From positions 822,007-886,006 of the forward strand of contig NZ_FMAG01000002.1 in assembly GCF_900094585.1 (NCBI RefSeq): DNA of 64,000 nucleotides, written 5' to 3'. Below are positions 25,736 through 36,585 of this stretch, piece after piece; position 1 is the first letter of the stretch; each line of letters begins with the position of its first letter. The position numbers and the translations under genes were made by a program. The stretch is from Martinezella multihospitum. GTDB taxonomy: Bacteria; Pseudomonadota; Alphaproteobacteria; Rhizobiales; Rhizobiaceae. A model generated the notes under the pieces. The model saw nothing but the letters and a program-made list of their open reading frames with translations, made no database searches and was not told the DNA's origin.

Positions 25736-26761
25736 ATGTTGAATCAAAAATTTCGTTCGCTCTGCCTGACTGCAGGCTTCATCGCGGCTATGTCCGTTTC
25801 GGCCTCGGCTGCCGACATCACGGGCGCCGGCTCGAGCTTCATCGCACCGGTTCTGTCCAAGTGGGCTGAAGGCTACAAGGCTGCGACGAACAATGTCGTC
25901 AACTATCAGTCGGTCGGTTCGGGCGCCGGCATCAAGCAGCTCCTCGACAAGACCATCGTATTCGGCGCTTCGGACAAGCCGATGAGCGACGCCGACCTCG
26001 AGAAGAACGGCATTGCCCAGTTCCCGATGATCTCCGGCGGTATCGTCGTTTCCTATAACGTCGAAGGCGTAAAGCCGGGCGAACTCGTTCTCGACGGCAA
26101 GACGCTTGCCGACATCTTCCTCGGCAAGATCGCCAAGTGGGACGATGCAGCCATCAAGGCTCTCAACCCCGACGTAAAGCTGCCGTCCACCGCGATCTCC
26201 GTCGTATATCGCGCCGACAGCTCGGGCACGACCTTCAACTTCACCGACTACCTGGCGAAGGTTTCGCCGGAATGGAAGGAAAAGGTTGGTTCGAACACGG
26301 CTGTTGAATGGCCGGTCGGCTTCGGCGCCAAGGGTTCCGAAGGCGTTTCCACCACCGTCAACCAGACGGCTGGTTCGATCTCCTACGTTGAATACTCCTA
26401 CGTCGTCGCCAACCACATCGGCTTCGCGAAGATGAAGAATGCTGCCGGCAAGGTTATCGAGCCGAGCCTCGACACGTTCAAGGCTGCTGCTTCCAATGCA
26501 GATTGGGCCAAAGCCAAGAACTTCAATCTGATCATCACCAATCAGCCGGGCGAAAAGAGCTGGCCGATTGCAGCTTCCACCTGGGTTCTGCTCTACAAGA
26601 AGCCGGCAGATGCTGCTAAGAATGAAGAGGCACTGAAGTTCTTCAAATGGTCCTATGAGCACGGCCAGAAGGACGCAACCGCCCTGTCGTATCTTGCGAT
26701 CCCGGAGAACGTTGCCGAGATCGTCGAGAAGTCCTGGAAGACGGACTTCGGCACGAAGTAA
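25736..26761 (+). CDS. pstS: Phosphate ABC transporter, periplasmic binding protein
   Basis: A 341-aa protein. The signal peptide ([19 protein letters not shown] onward) ends at ASAADITG. Phosphate-contact segments are present: [19 protein letters not shown] and [12 protein letters not shown]. The ATG at 25736 is preferred to the GTG at 25724, which lies inside the likely ribosome-binding sequence GAAGTGAG. It binds phosphate with high affinity for PstCAB. A strong stem-loop separates it from pstC and probably keeps pstS mRNA in excess. Confidence 0.95.
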   Translation: MLNQKFRSLCLTAGFIAAMSVSASAADITGAGSSFIAPVLSKWAEGYKAATNNVVNYQSVGSGAGIKQLLDKTIVFGASDKPMSDADLEKNGIAQFPMISGGIVVSYNVEGVKPGELVLDGKTLADIFLGKIAKWDDAAIKALNPDVKLPSTAISVVYRADSSGTTFNFTDYLAKVSPEWKEKVGSNTAVEWPVGFGAKGSEGVSTTVNQTAGSISYVEYSYVVANHIGFAKMKNAAGKVIEPSLDTFKAAASNADWAKAKNFNLIITNQPGEKSWPIAASTWVLLYKKPADAAKNEEALKFFKWSYEHGQKDATALSYLAIPENVAEIVEKSWKTDFGTK

Positions 26762-26784
26762 TTTGTGCTGGATGAGAAAGTTAC

Positions 26785-26814
26785 GGCGGACAGGGTATTG
26801 CCCTGTCCGCCTTT
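26785..26814 (+). terminator. pstS-pstC intercistronic stem-loop
   Basis: GGCGGACAGGG pairs perfectly with CCCTGTCCGCC (11 pairs, five-base loop TATTG) followed by only TTT. The short T run suggests partial termination or 3'-end protection rather than full stop, allowing some readthrough into pstC. Confidence 0.75.
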
Positions 26815-26837
26815 CGTGACAGGACAAGGGGAAATCG

Positions 26838-27809
26838 ATGGCTGACGCGACTCAGACGGCTGGCTTCCAGGCACTGGATACATCCGCCGCCACCAGAAAA
26901 TTCCGGACGCAGGATCGGATTTTCTATTTCATGACGCTTGGCTCGGCTGCTCTTGTCGTGCTTCTGCTGCTGGCAATCCTCGCAGTTCTCGTCATCGATG
27001 CCTTGCCAACCTTCCAGGCCTTCGGACTTTCGTTCCTCTGGGGGACGAAGTGGAGCGCTCCGGTCGATATCTATGGCGCCGTGCCTGCCGTGGTCGGTAC
27101 GCTGGTGAGTGCACTCATCGCCATGCTGATTGCCGTTCCCCTGAGCATCGGCATCGCCATTTTCCTTACGGAACTTTGCCCCGGCAGCCTGCGCCGTCCG
27201 ATCAGCACGGCCATCGAGCTTCTGGCGGGCGTTCCCTCCATCATCTACGGCATCGTCGGTCTGTTCATTCTCGTGCCGCTGATGCAGAACTATGTCCTGC
27301 CTTTCCTTATGATGACGATCGGCCAGGTGCCGGTGATCGGCCTGCTGTTCCAGCCGCCGGCGCCGGGCGTCGGCCTGTTGACGGCAAGCCTCGTGCTCGC
27401 CGTCATGATCCTGCCGTTCATCACCGCGATCGCCCGCGACGTGTTCGGCACCGTGCCGCCGATGCTGCGTGAATCCGCTTACGGCATGGGCATGACGACA
27501 TGGGAAGTGGCTCGCCACATCCTGATCCCCTATACACGTCGCGGCCTCGTCGGCGGCATCATGCTCGGCCTCGGCCGCGCGCTGGGTGAAACCATGGCCG
27601 TTACCTTCGTCGTCGGCTCGGTGAGCCGTCTGCAAGCGTCGATCATCTCGCCGTCCACCACCATTTCCGCCCAGATCGCGAATAACTTCGGCGATGCCGA
27701 CGGTCTGCAATTGTCGAGCCTGATCGCGCTCGGCCTGCTCCTGTTCGTTCTTTCCTTCTGCGTGCTTGCGCTCGCAAGGTGGATGATCGGCCGCGGCGAC
27801 TCGCATTGA
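26838..27809 (+). CDS. pstC: Phosphate ABC transporter permease PstC
   Basis: A 323-aa permease with about six to seven hydrophobic segments. The PstC-type N-terminal FYFMTLGSAALVVLLLLAIL helix is followed by LWGTKWSAPVDIYGAVPAVV, the GVPSIIYGIVGLFILVPLM segment and the ATP-binding-subunit contact (EAA loop) LRESAYGMGMTTWEVARHIL. It forms the membrane channel with PstA. GGGGAAATCG upstream gives a moderate ribosome-binding site. Confidence 0.95.
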   Translation: MADATQTAGFQALDTSAATRKFRTQDRIFYFMTLGSAALVVLLLLAILAVLVIDALPTFQAFGLSFLWGTKWSAPVDIYGAVPAVVGTLVSALIAMLIAVPLSIGIAIFLTELCPGSLRRPISTAIELLAGVPSIIYGIVGLFILVPLMQNYVLPFLMMTIGQVPVIGLLFQPPAPGVGLLTASLVLAVMILPFITAIARDVFGTVPPMLRESAYGMGMTTWEVARHILIPYTRRGLVGGIMLGLGRALGETMAVTFVVGSVSRLQASIISPSTTISAQIANNFGDADGLQLSSLIALGLLLFVLSFCVLALARWMIGRGDSH

Positions 27810-27820
27810 GGATAAAGCCC

Positions 27821-28672
27821 ATGGAAAATGCAATTCGTCAGAACCTCGTGTCGAGACGCTATGGTAAGAACCGGGTGATGATGGCCTTGTGCTTCCTCGC
27901 GGCCGTCCTTGGCATATTCTTTCTCAGCGTGATCCTTGTGAGCCTGCTTTATCGCGGTGTATCGGCGCTCAGCCTCGACGTGTTCACCATGTCGATCCCG
28001 GCTCAGGGCTCGCGTGGTGGCCTGATCAACGCAATCTACGGTACTGTGCTGGTCACGGGCTGCGCCATCCTGATCGCCGCGCCGATCGGCATTCTCGCTG
28101 GTACCTATCTGGTGGAATATGCCAACGGCACCAAGCTTGCCGAGTTTGCCAAGTTCATCAACGACATCCTGCTGTCTGCACCCTCGATCATCGTCGGCGT
28201 GTTCGTCTACGGCGCGGTTGTCGTGCCCATGCATGGCAACTCCGCTATTGCCGGTATTCTGGCGCTGGCGCTGATCGCGCTTCCGGTCGTCAACCGTACG
28301 ACGCAGGACATGCTTCTGCTGGTGCCGAATGCGCTTCGTGAAGCGACGGCCGCTCTCGGCGCGCCGCGCTGGAAGTCTATGACGATGGTGATCTACCGTT
28401 CCGCCTGGACAGGCATCCTCACCGGCATCCTGCTGGCTGTCGCCCGCATCAGCGGCGAAACCGCGCCACTTCTCTTCACCGCCGGTTATAGTAAATTCAT
28501 GAATGCGGGCCTGACCGGTCCGATCGCCACGCTGCCGGTTGCGATCAACACGCTCGCTGCCGATGCCGGCGAGGATCTGAAACAACTGGCCTGGGCCGGC
28601 GCGCTGATCATCACCGTTGCCATCCTTGCGCTTAACGTCCTTGCCCGTGTCTTGAGTGGGCGCCGCCAGTGA
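27821..28672 (+). CDS. pstA: Phosphate ABC transporter permease PstA
   Basis: A 283-aa permease with six hydrophobic segments. Typical blocks are [37 protein letters not shown], and the EAA loop [19 protein letters not shown]. It begins 11 bases after the pstC stop, showing co-transcription; the ATG at 27821 is chosen because the longer upstream frame would overlap pstC. The C-terminal [18 protein letters not shown] block is diagnostic of PstA. Confidence 0.94.
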   Translation: MENAIRQNLVSRRYGKNRVMMALCFLAAVLGIFFLSVILVSLLYRGVSALSLDVFTMSIPAQGSRGGLINAIYGTVLVTGCAILIAAPIGILAGTYLVEYANGTKLAEFAKFINDILLSAPSIIVGVFVYGAVVVPMHGNSAIAGILALALIALPVVNRTTQDMLLLVPNALREATAALGAPRWKSMTMVIYRSAWTGILTGILLAVARISGETAPLLFTAGYSKFMNAGLTGPIATLPVAINTLAADAGEDLKQLAWAGALIITVAILALNVLARVLSGRRQ

Positions 28673-28701
28673 CGCAGCCGCCGAACGATAGGAATGAGAC
28701 C

Positions 28702-29535
28702 ATGAACATGAGCGACAGCAATTTCCAGAGCGTCAACGCACAGCCGGGGAAGGACGCCGCGTCCCAGTCGGATCTCGGCCTGGCGAAACTGGAGGTGAAG
28801 AACCTCGATTTCACCTATCAGAACGGTCATCGCGTTCTGAAGAGCGTGAATATGAACATCCGCAAGAATGCGGTTACCGCCTTCATCGGCCCTTCGGGTT
28901 GCGGCAAGTCCACGCTGCTGCGCACCTTCAACCGCATGTATGATCTCTATCCGGGCCAGACGGTTGCGGGCGAGATTCTGCTGGATGGCCGCAATATTCT
29001 CACCAAGGACATCGATCTCAACGATCTGCGCGCCAAGATCGGCATGGTGTTCCAGAAGCCCACGCCGTTCCCGATGTCGATCTATGAAAACGTCGCTTTC
29101 GGCATCCGGCTCTATGAGAAGATTTCCAAGGCGGAAATGGACGTCCGCGTCGAAGCGGCGCTGACGGAAACCGCGCTGTGGAGCGAAGTGAAGGAAAAGC
29201 TGCATCAGAGCGGTCTTGGCCTTTCCGGTGGCCAGCAGCAGCGCCTCTGCATCGCTCGCGCCATTGCCATTCGTCCCGAAGTTCTGCTGCTCGACGAGCC
29301 GACCTCGGCTCTCGACCCGATCTCGACTGCCAAGGTCGAAGAACTCGTGTCGCAGCTGAAGGGCGATTTCACGATCGTCATCGTGACGCACAACATGCAG
29401 CAGGCAAGCCGTATCTCCGACAGCACCGCCTTCATGTATCTTGGCGAACTGATCGAATACGGCGCGACCGAGCAGATCTTCCAGGCGCCGAAGGTCAAGC
29501 GCACGGAAGACTATATCACTGGTCGTTACGGCTGA
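28702..29535 (+). CDS. pstB: Phosphate ABC transporter ATPase PstB
   Basis: A 277-aa ATPase. Walker A is GPSGCGKST, the signature is LSGGQQQR, and Walker B is [13 protein letters not shown]. PstB-specific segments include [20 protein letters not shown] and [19 protein letters not shown]. The ATG at 28702 follows AGGAATGAG; an in-frame GTG at 28669 overlapping the pstA stop would add 11 residues. It powers PstCA. The usual next genes, phoU and phoB, do not follow; a terminator and an opposed GGDEF gene do. Confidence 0.96.
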   Translation: MNMSDSNFQSVNAQPGKDAASQSDLGLAKLEVKNLDFTYQNGHRVLKSVNMNIRKNAVTAFIGPSGCGKSTLLRTFNRMYDLYPGQTVAGEILLDGRNILTKDIDLNDLRAKIGMVFQKPTPFPMSIYENVAFGIRLYEKISKAEMDVRVEAALTETALWSEVKEKLHQSGLGLSGGQQQRLCIARAIAIRPEVLLLDEPTSALDPISTAKVEELVSQLKGDFTIVIVTHNMQQASRISDSTAFMYLGELIEYGATEQIFQAPKVKRTEDYITGRYG

Positions 29536-29566
29536 TCCGGCTGGACATCGCCGCACAATTTGCGAA

Positions 29567-29591
29567 GGCGCGCTGTTCAGGCGCGCCTTTT
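29567..29591 (+). terminator. pst operon terminator
   Basis: GGCGCGC (29567-29573) pairs with GCGCGCC (29581-29587) around a seven-base loop and is followed by TTTT. Confidence 0.85.
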
Positions 29592-29677
29592 GCGTTTGAG
29601 AATGGCCGCCTTGTTGGGCGGCCGGACGATTTCGTCAAGCCAAAGCGTATAGAATGGGGATGTGCCGGATAGACCGG

Positions 29678-30931
29678 TTACATCCTGGCGAGCGTGCCCA
29701 TGCGCCGCAAGGCGTGGATCTGGTCGTCGAGCGTCGGCACCAGCTCGCCTTCATCCATCGCAGCCGTCGCGTCGGGCTCCCTGGCGGTCTCCATTTCATT
29801 GAAGACGATGGTGCAGTTGCGGCCCGCGCGCTTGGCAGCGTAAAGTGCGCGGTCTGCAAAGGAGACCAGCCGGTCCCAACTGACGGTGTCACGCGGCATG
29901 ATCGCGACGCCGATGCTGACCGTCGCCGGTACCAGCGAGCGGCCGGCAAGCAGGGGCACGCGGCAGAAATCGGCGCGGATGGTTTCCGCCAGCGCTTCGG
30001 CCTGCGATTGCTCGTCTATCGGAACGAAGGCAACGAATTCCTCTCCGCCCATTCTGCCGAATGCGCCGGTGCGAGGCACGAACTGACGGGCGATGCGGGC
30101 AAATTCGACCAGAACCGCATCGCCTGCCTGGTGGCCATGGCGGTCGTTGATCTTCTTGAAATGGTCGAGATCGAATAGCAGGGCGGCGAGTTTCTGTGGC
30201 CGTTGTTGCTCTTCGCCGGCAAGGATCTCGTAGCTTTCCTGGAGTCCGCGCCGGTTCAGAACTCCGGTCAAAGTATCGGTGATGGAAATCGCCCGCCAGC
30301 GTCGCTCGGCGCGCTCCATGAGAAGCTTGCCGTTGAGAATGATGGCCACGATGATCAGCAGTGCATAGCCGAGTGCCATGTAACCGCGATAGATCATCGC
30401 CTGTTCCAATGGCGGGGCCACCAACACCATCCAGAGAGCTGAGCCGAAGCAGAAGCAGGCGAGTGTCACGAAGACGATGCCGAGCTGCCCGCGCGCCGGC
30501 TCGCGCCGGCCGTCAGCCGGCTGGACGGCGAAGGCGAGCAGGGTCGCGCCGACGGCGCCCGCGAGATCGTAGACGATAATGCGATTGACGAAACTATCGG
30601 TGACCCAGGGCAGGCTGACGCCGATCAGCCAGAGCACGGGGGGCAGGAATGCCGACCATTCCAGCTTGCGTTTGTCCATTATGCGGAAACCGACGATCCA
30701 GGCGCTTTCGCCAAGCAGCCCGACGGCATTGCCGATCTGGATCGACCAGATGTCGGGGATGACGCCGCGAGCTGCCACGAGGGCGAAACCTGCGGCGCTG
30801 ACGGTGAAACCCAGAGCCCAGATCAGATAGGCGGGGGATTTGCGGTCGTGCCGCCAGGCAAGGAGGAGGACGGTCGCCAAGGTGATGGCTTCCGAACACC
30901 AGATGGTGAGGCCTGTGGTCATATTCAGCAC
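29678..30931 (-). CDS. Membrane-bound GGDEF diguanylate cyclase
   Basis: A 417-aa protein. The N-terminal half carries six to seven hydrophobic segments (about residues 5-240) of an unrecognised sensor type. A short linker (LLMERAERRWRAIS) and a C-terminal GGDEF domain follow: DTLTGVLNRRGLQESYE, LFDLDHFKKINDRHGHQAGD, and active-site GGEEF at 295-299, ending SIGVAIMPRD. The signature is intact, so c-di-GMP synthesis is likely. The RxxD inhibitory site expected five residues before GGEEF is absent (PRTG in that place), so classic product inhibition is unlikely. The signal sensed is unknown. It ends convergently with the pst operon. Confidence 0.88.
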   Translation of the reverse strand: MLNMTTGLTIWCSEAITLATVLLLAWRHDRKSPAYLIWALGFTVSAAGFALVAARGVIPDIWSIQIGNAVGLLGESAWIVGFRIMDKRKLEWSAFLPPVLWLIGVSLPWVTDSFVNRIIVYDLAGAVGATLLAFAVQPADGRREPARGQLGIVFVTLACFCFGSALWMVLVAPPLEQAMIYRGYMALGYALLIIVAIILNGKLLMERAERRWRAISITDTLTGVLNRRGLQESYEILAGEEQQRPQKLAALLFDLDHFKKINDRHGHQAGDAVLVEFARIARQFVPRTGAFGRMGGEEFVAFVPIDEQSQAEALAETIRADFCRVPLLAGRSLVPATVSIGVAIMPRDTVSWDRLVSFADRALYAAKRAGRNCTIVFNEMETAREPDATAAMDEGELVPTLDDQIHALRRMGTLARM

Positions 30932-31333
30932 GATCGGACGTCTCCGCTATTTTTGGCCGTCGACGCAAGCAGCACGACGATTTCCGCGATCGGTTCATCC
31001 TTGCCCAATAAGATGGCAAGTTCCTTAAATGAGTTGGTAAATTTTGCCTGTGGTGGAGATCTCTGCCTAACGGGCACGGACCTTCATGCTTCCTTCACCT
31101 TGCGGCCGCGAATTGTAGTGGGTAGCGGATGGTGCGTCGCTACGGCGTCTTGGCATTCGAGGAGCCGTGGTTAGAAATGCTTTGTGAACGCTTCGTGGGG
31201 CACTAGTGCTTTTTGACGTTATGCTTTCGGGCGTCTTGAAGTGCAGGGCAGGGACACTCTATGTAGGAGTAAAGGATTTTTACTCCGATTCCCGGCGTCT
31301 CCGTCGCCGGGGCAAGTTTGATAAAGGACGCAC
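30932..31333. other. Gene-free interval upstream of clpP with a possible RpoH promoter
   Basis: Nothing protein-coding is evident in these 402 bases. CTTGAA at 31235-31240 and TCTATGT at 31258-31264 resemble an alphaproteobacterial heat-shock (RpoH) promoter, with spacing of 19 bases after CTTG, one or two longer than the usual 17-18. The match is imperfect, and clpP being heat-shock controlled elsewhere is the main support. Confidence 0.35.
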
Positions 31334-31966
31334 ATGAGAAATCCAGTCGATACAGCTATGGCTCTGGTGCCGATGGTTGTCGAGCAGACCAACCGCGGGG
31401 AGCGGTCTTACGACATCTATTCCCGCCTGCTGAAGGAACGCATCATTTTCCTGACCGGACCGGTCGAAGATCATATGGCGACGCTGGTGTGCGCCCAGCT
31501 TCTCTTCCTTGAGGCCGAAAACCCGAAGAAGGAAATCGCGCTCTATATCAATTCGCCGGGCGGTGTCGTGACCGCCGGCATGGCGATTTACGATACGATG
31601 CAGTTCATCAAGCCGGCCGTTTCGACGCTCTGCATCGGCCAGGCTGCCTCGATGGGATCCCTGCTTCTGGCCGCCGGCGACAAGGACATGCGTTTCGCAA
31701 CGCCGAATTCCCGCATCATGGTTCACCAGCCTTCGGGCGGCTTCCAGGGCCAGGCTTCGGACATCGAGCGCCACGCGCGCGACATCATCAAGATGAAGCG
31801 CCGTCTCAATGAAGTTTACGTGAAGCATTGCGGCCGGACCTATGAAGAGGTCGAGCAGACGCTCGATCGTGACCATTTCATGTCCTCGGATGAGGCCAAG
31901 GAATGGGGTCTGATCGACAAGGTGCTGACGTCGCGTACTGAAATAGAAGGTGAAACCGCCTCGTGA
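31334..31966 (+). CDS. clpP: ATP-dependent Clp protease proteolytic subunit
   Basis: A 210-aa serine peptidase. The catalytic triad is Ser106 (GQAASMGS), His131 (MVHQPSGG) and Asp180 (LDRDHFM). Processing-site-like residues and the [20 protein letters not shown] block are conserved. It forms the tetradecameric barrel that works with ClpX, whose gene begins 297 bases downstream. AAAGGA precedes the ATG. The N terminus [19 protein letters not shown] is the classic form. Confidence 0.97.
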   Translation: MRNPVDTAMALVPMVVEQTNRGERSYDIYSRLLKERIIFLTGPVEDHMATLVCAQLLFLEAENPKKEIALYINSPGGVVTAGMAIYDTMQFIKPAVSTLCIGQAASMGSLLLAAGDKDMRFATPNSRIMVHQPSGGFQGQASDIERHARDIIKMKRRLNEVYVKHCGRTYEEVEQTLDRDHFMSSDEAKEWGLIDKVLTSRTEIEGETAS

Positions 31967-32263
31967 TTATCCACTAGGCGGTGACTTCTACGCCACAGTT
32001 CTATCCCATTTGTGATCGAATAGGGGTTTAATGTGGAGCGGAACGCGGTAATAGTACGCATTAATGCTATGTAGCGTTTTTGTGACATAGCATTCGGCAT
32101 TCGAAGGGGGATTCGTTGCCACGCAGTCCGGTTTGGTTGCCTGGCCTGCGTTCAGTACCCTGAAGGGCGCCGCGATCTGCAAACGAGGGGCAGGTCCGGC
32201 GGGCGCATAGAGTGGACCGCGATTTCGATCTGGAAATTTGCGGCGTGCTGGAAGGAAAGTGAT

Positions 32264-33541
32264 ATGAGCAAAGTCAGCGGCAGCAACGGCGGCGACTCAA
32301 AGAACACGCTTTATTGTTCGTTCTGCGGTAAGAGCCAGCATGAAGTCCGGAAGTTGATTGCCGGACCGACCGTATTCATCTGCGACGAGTGCGTCGAGCT
32401 ATGCATGGACATCATCCGCGAGGAAAACAAATCCTCGATGGTGAAGTCTCGTGACGGTGTTCCGACCCCGCAGGACATCATCAAGGTTCTGGACGAATAC
32501 GTCATCGGCCAGCGGCAGGCGAAGAAGATCCTCTCCGTTGCCGTTCACAACCATTACAAGCGTCTCGCTCACGCATCGAAGAACGGTGACGTCGAGCTGG
32601 CGAAGTCGAACATCATGCTTGTCGGCCCGACAGGCTGCGGCAAGACCTATCTTGCCCAGACGCTCGCCCGCATCATCGACGTTCCCTTCACCATGGCCGA
32701 TGCGACGACGCTGACCGAGGCAGGTTACGTCGGCGAAGACGTCGAAAACATCATTCTGAAGCTGCTGCAGGCTGCCGACTACAACGTCGAGCGTGCGCAG
32801 CGCGGCATCGTCTACATCGACGAAGTCGACAAGATTTCCCGCAAGTCGGACAATCCGTCGATCACGCGCGACGTGTCGGGCGAGGGCGTGCAGCAGGCGC
32901 TTCTGAAGATCATGGAAGGCACGGTGGCTTCCGTTCCCCCGCAGGGTGGCCGCAAGCATCCGCAGCAGGAATTCCTGCAGGTGGACACGACCAACATCCT
33001 CTTCATCTGCGGCGGCGCTTTCGCCGGCCTCGACAAGATCATCTCCGCCCGCGGCGAGAAGACCTCAATCGGCTTCGGCGCGACCGTCAAGGCGCCGGAT
33101 GACCGCCGCGTCGGCGAAGTGCTGCGCGAGCTGGAGCCGGAAGATCTGGTGAAGTTCGGCCTCATCCCGGAATTCATCGGCCGTCTGCCCGTTCTGGCGA
33201 CGCTGGAGGACCTCGACGAGGATGCGCTGATCCAGATCCTGTCCGAGCCGAAGAACGCGCTGGTGAAGCAGTATCAGCGCCTGTTCGAAATGGAAGACGT
33301 CGAGCTGACCTTCCACGAGGATGCGCTGCGTGAAATCGCTCGCAAGGCGATCGTCCGCAAGACGGGTGCTCGTGGCCTGCGCTCCATCATGGAGAAGATC
33401 CTCCTCGACACCATGTTCGAGCTGCCGGCCCTGGAAGGCGTGCGCGAAGTGGTCATTTCCGAGGAAGTGGTTCGCGGTTCCGCCCGTCCGCTCTACATCT
33501 ATGCTGACCGGCAGGAGGAAAAGGCCAACGCAACGGCCTGA
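32264..33541 (+). CDS. clpX: ATP-dependent Clp protease ATP-binding subunit ClpX
   Basis: A 425-aa AAA+ unfoldase. The N-terminal zinc-binding domain has Cys18, Cys21, Cys40 and Cys43. Walker A is GPTGCGKT (Lys127), Walker B is [10 protein letters not shown], the RKH loop and the IGF loop region (SIGFGATVK) for ClpP docking are visible. Length is normal. GGAAGGAAAG precedes the start. It is separated from clpP by 297 bases, so it may have its own promoter; in many alphaproteobacteria both are produced from several promoters including heat-shock ones. Confidence 0.97.
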   Translation: MSKVSGSNGGDSKNTLYCSFCGKSQHEVRKLIAGPTVFICDECVELCMDIIREENKSSMVKSRDGVPTPQDIIKVLDEYVIGQRQAKKILSVAVHNHYKRLAHASKNGDVELAKSNIMLVGPTGCGKTYLAQTLARIIDVPFTMADATTLTEAGYVGEDVENIILKLLQAADYNVERAQRGIVYIDEVDKISRKSDNPSITRDVSGEGVQQALLKIMEGTVASVPPQGGRKHPQQEFLQVDTTNILFICGGAFAGLDKIISARGEKTSIGFGATVKAPDDRRVGEVLRELEPEDLVKFGLIPEFIGRLPVLATLEDLDEDALIQILSEPKNALVKQYQRLFEMEDVELTFHEDALREIARKAIVRKTGARGLRSIMEKILLDTMFELPALEGVREVVISEEVVRGSARPLYIYADRQEEKANATA

Positions 33542-33961
33542 TCCATCATCCGTGATCACGAATCGGGGGCTCGTCATCGACGAGCCCCTTTCTGTTTGAA
33601 AAATCGTACAGTTTGCTGATAAAGTCTTGGATAAGCTTATTGGAATGCCGTCGGAAGCGGTTGTGAAGAGCCCCTGCTGCAGCCATGATGGCATGATTCT
33701 GGAGCATTAGGCTGACAGGGTGCGGGCCTGGCGTTTTTTCTTCGGATTTTAGCGTCGCCGGCAGTGTTGGAGTTGCCTGGCTCTGGTGTTTTGTTGTTGC
33801 GTTCCTCCTCGCGAATACGCGGGATCGTCGTCTTATGGCGGGCGTTTCCTGTGACTTGAAATAGGCAATGTGAAGCTCCACTTGTTTACCAAGTGAGAGA
33901 GCCGGCTAAATCCCCCCAGCCGGCAGAGAGCCCGGGAACGGGACGACGGAAAGGAAATGAC
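33542..33961. other. clpX-lon interval with possible heat-shock promoter
   Basis: After the clpX terminator these 420 bases hold no convincing gene. CTTGAAAT at 33855-33862 is a good RpoH-type -35 element ahead of lon, but the expected -10 region (TCCACTT near 33877) is a weak match. A second CTTG at about 33628 lies in an AT-rich stretch. Confidence 0.3.
33566..33592 (+). terminator. clpX intrinsic terminator
   Basis: GGGGCTCGTC pairs perfectly with GACGAGCCCC (10 pairs, loop ATC) followed by TTT, 24 bases after the clpX stop. Confidence 0.9.
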
Positions 33962-36382
33962 ATGAGTAAGAAAACGTCTGCGACACACGACAGCATTGCC
34001 TATCCGGTACTGCCGTTGCGCGACATCGTGGTCTTCCCCCACATGATCGTGCCTCTGTTCGTCGGACGGGAGAAATCCATTCGCGCGCTGGAAGAGGTCA
34101 TGGGTTCGGACAAGCAGATCATGCTGGTCACCCAAATCAATGCCAGCGATGATGATCCCGCGCCGGACGCCATCCATAAGGTCGGTACCGTTGCAAATGT
34201 CCTGCAGCTGCTGAAACTGCCCGACGGCACCGTCAAGGTGCTGGTGGAAGGCCGTGCGCGCGCAGAGATCGACGAATACACCGGTCGTGAAGACTTCTAC
34301 GAAGCCCTCGGCCATATCCTGCATGAGCCGGAAGAAGACCAGGTCGAGCTCGAAGCTTTGAGCCGCTCGGTCGTTTCCGAATTCGAGAGCTATGTGAAGC
34401 TCAACAAGAAGATCTCGCCGGAAGTGGTTGGCGCTGCCAGCCAGATCGACGATTATTCGAAGCTGGCTGATACCGTTGCATCGCATCTGTCGATCAAGAT
34501 CACCGAAAAGCAGGAGATGCTGGAAACCACCAGCGTCAAGGCTCGCCTGGAGAAGGCGCTCGGCTTCATGGAAGGCGAGATTTCGGTTCTGCAGGTCGAG
34601 AAGCGCATCCGCTCGCGCGTCAAGCGCCAGATGGAGAAGACGCAGCGCGAATACTATCTGAACGAGCAGATGAAGGCGATCCAGAAGGAGCTCGGTGACG
34701 GCGAGGAAGGCCGTGACGAGATGGCCGAACTGGAAGAGCGTATCTCCAAGACCAAGCTGTCGAAGGAAGCCAAGGAAAAGGCCGATGCCGAGCTGAAGAA
34801 GCTCCGGCAGATGAGCCCGATGTCGGCCGAGGCGACCGTGGTGCGCAACTACCTCGACTGGCTGCTGGGCATCCCCTGGCACAAGAAGTCGAAGGTCAAG
34901 GCTGATCTGAACAATGCCGAGAAAATCCTCGAAGCGGATCATTTCGGCCTCGACAAGGTCAAGGAGCGCATCGTCGAATATCTGGCCGTCCAGGCTCGCG
35001 CGACGAAGATCAAAGGCCCGATCCTGTGCCTCGTCGGCCCTCCGGGTGTCGGCAAGACCTCGCTCGCCCAGTCGATCGCCAAGGCGACCGGCCGTGAGTA
35101 TGTCCGCATGGCGCTTGGCGGCGTTCGCGACGAAGCCGAGATCCGCGGTCATCGCCGCACCTATATCGGCTCGATGCCCGGCAAGGTCATCCAGTCGATG
35201 AAGAAGGCAAAGAAGTCCAACCCGCTGTTCCTGCTCGACGAGATCGACAAGCTCGGCCAGGACTATCGCGGCGATCCGTCTTCGGCCCTGCTTGAGGTGC
35301 TGGACCCGGCGCAGAACTCGACCTTCATGGATCACTACCTGGAAGTCGAATACGACCTGTCGGACGTGATGTTCATAACGACGGCGAATACGCTGAATAT
35401 TCCTGCGCCGCTGATGGACCGCATGGAAATCATCCGTATCGCCGGTTACACCGAAGACGAAAAGCGCGAGATCGCCAAGCGGCACCTGCTGCCGAAGGCC
35501 ATCAAGGAACATGCGTTGCAGCCGAACGAGTTTTCGGTCACCGACGGCGCCCTGATGGTCATCATCCAGCAGTACACCCGCGAAGCCGGCGTGCGTAACT
35601 TCGAGCGCGAATTGATGAAGCTCGCCCGCAAGGCGGTCACCGAGATCATCAAGGGCAAGGTGAAGTCGGTTGCCGTCACGGCTGAGAATGTCCCGGACTA
35701 TCTCGGCGTGCCGCGCTTCCGCCATGGTGAAGCCGAGCGCGACGATCAGGTCGGTGTTGTCACCGGTCTCGCCTGGACCGAAGTCGGCGGCGAGCTGCTG
35801 ACGATCGAAGGCGTGATGATGCCGGGCAAGGGCCGCATGACGGTCACCGGCAACCTGAAGGAAGTCATGAAGGAATCGATCTCGGCGGCGGCGTCTTACG
35901 TCCGCTCGCGCGCTGTCGATTTCGGCATCAAGCCGCCGCTCTTCGACAAGAGCGACATCCACGTGCACGTGCCGGAAGGTGCGACGCCGAAGGATGGTCC
36001 GTCGGCCGGTGTCGCCATGGCAACCGCGATCGTCTCGATCATGACCGGCATCCCGGTTTCCAAGGATGTGGCCATGACGGGTGAAATCACGCTGCGCGGC
36101 CGTGTGCTGCCGATCGGCGGCCTGAAGGAAAAGCTGCTCGCAGCACTGCGTGGCGGCATCAAGAAGGTGCTGATCCCGGAAGAAAACGCCAAGGATCTGG
36201 CGGAGATTCCGGACAACGTGAAGAACAGCATGGAAATCATCCCCGTGTCGCGCATGGGCGAGGTAATCAAGCACGCGCTTGTTCGCCGTCCCGAGCCGAT
36301 CGAATGGGATGGCACCGTCGAAACGCCCGTGATCGCAACGGTCGAAGGCGTCGACGACGTGGGTTCTACCATCGCTCATTGA
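33962..36382 (+). CDS. lon: ATP-dependent Lon protease
   Basis: An 806-aa AAA+ serine protease. Domains in order: N-terminal substrate-binding domain ([20 protein letters not shown]), coiled-coil helices (about 200-300), AAA+ module with Walker [10 protein letters not shown] (Lys365) and Walker [11 protein letters not shown], then the protease domain. The Ser-Lys dyad is Ser681 (KDGPSAG) and Lys724 (GGLKEK). AAAGGA upstream supports ATG 33962. Lon degrades misfolded and regulatory proteins, and in rhizobia influences exopolysaccharide and symbiosis regulators. It ends at a strong terminator. Confidence 0.98.
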   Translation: MSKKTSATHDSIAYPVLPLRDIVVFPHMIVPLFVGREKSIRALEEVMGSDKQIMLVTQINASDDDPAPDAIHKVGTVANVLQLLKLPDGTVKVLVEGRARAEIDEYTGREDFYEALGHILHEPEEDQVELEALSRSVVSEFESYVKLNKKISPEVVGAASQIDDYSKLADTVASHLSIKITEKQEMLETTSVKARLEKALGFMEGEISVLQVEKRIRSRVKRQMEKTQREYYLNEQMKAIQKELGDGEEGRDEMAELEERISKTKLSKEAKEKADAELKKLRQMSPMSAEATVVRNYLDWLLGIPWHKKSKVKADLNNAEKILEADHFGLDKVKERIVEYLAVQARATKIKGPILCLVGPPGVGKTSLAQSIAKATGREYVRMALGGVRDEAEIRGHRRTYIGSMPGKVIQSMKKAKKSNPLFLLDEIDKLGQDYRGDPSSALLEVLDPAQNSTFMDHYLEVEYDLSDVMFITTANTLNIPAPLMDRMEIIRIAGYTEDEKREIAKRHLLPKAIKEHALQPNEFSVTDGALMVIIQQYTREAGVRNFERELMKLARKAVTEIIKGKVKSVAVTAENVPDYLGVPRFRHGEAERDDQVGVVTGLAWTEVGGELLTIEGVMMPGKGRMTVTGNLKEVMKESISAAASYVRSRAVDFGIKPPLFDKSDIHVHVPEGATPKDGPSAGVAMATAIVSIMTGIPVSKDVAMTGEITLRGRVLPIGGLKEKLLAALRGGIKKVLIPEENAKDLAEIPDNVKNSMEIIPVSRMGEVIKHALVRRPEPIEWDGTVETPVIATVEGVDDVGSTIAH

Positions 36383-36424
36383 GCCCCTTCGCCTCAATTC
36401 TGTCGAATTGACGTAAATGGACGA

Positions 36425-36454
36425 AAAGACCGGCATTTTTGCCGGTCTTTTTTT
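36425..36454 (+). terminator. lon intrinsic terminator
   Basis: AAAGACCGGC pairs perfectly with GCCGGTCTTT around ATTTTT and is followed by TTTT. Confidence 0.93.
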
Positions 36455-36585
36455 GTGAAAAGCGTATGGCAACGCTTGCTTTTCCTTGATTTGCAGGGCT
36501 TTTGGGGTTGCGGCGGGTAAGAGCATTGCTATTTTGCGCCCCGCTTACTGATAAGTCGTTTCATACCAGAGAAAGGGGTGGAAAC

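Noticed and set aside
33833..36526. An 897-codon open frame on the minus strand opposite lon
   Set aside because: It is a high-GC shadow of lon: its amino-acid makeup (His, Arg, Asp and Leu rich) reflects reverse-complemented codons, and lon on the plus strand is unquestionable. Similar long antisense frames opposite pstS, pstC-pstA, pstB, ptsB-adjacent genes and rkpA were dropped for the same reason.
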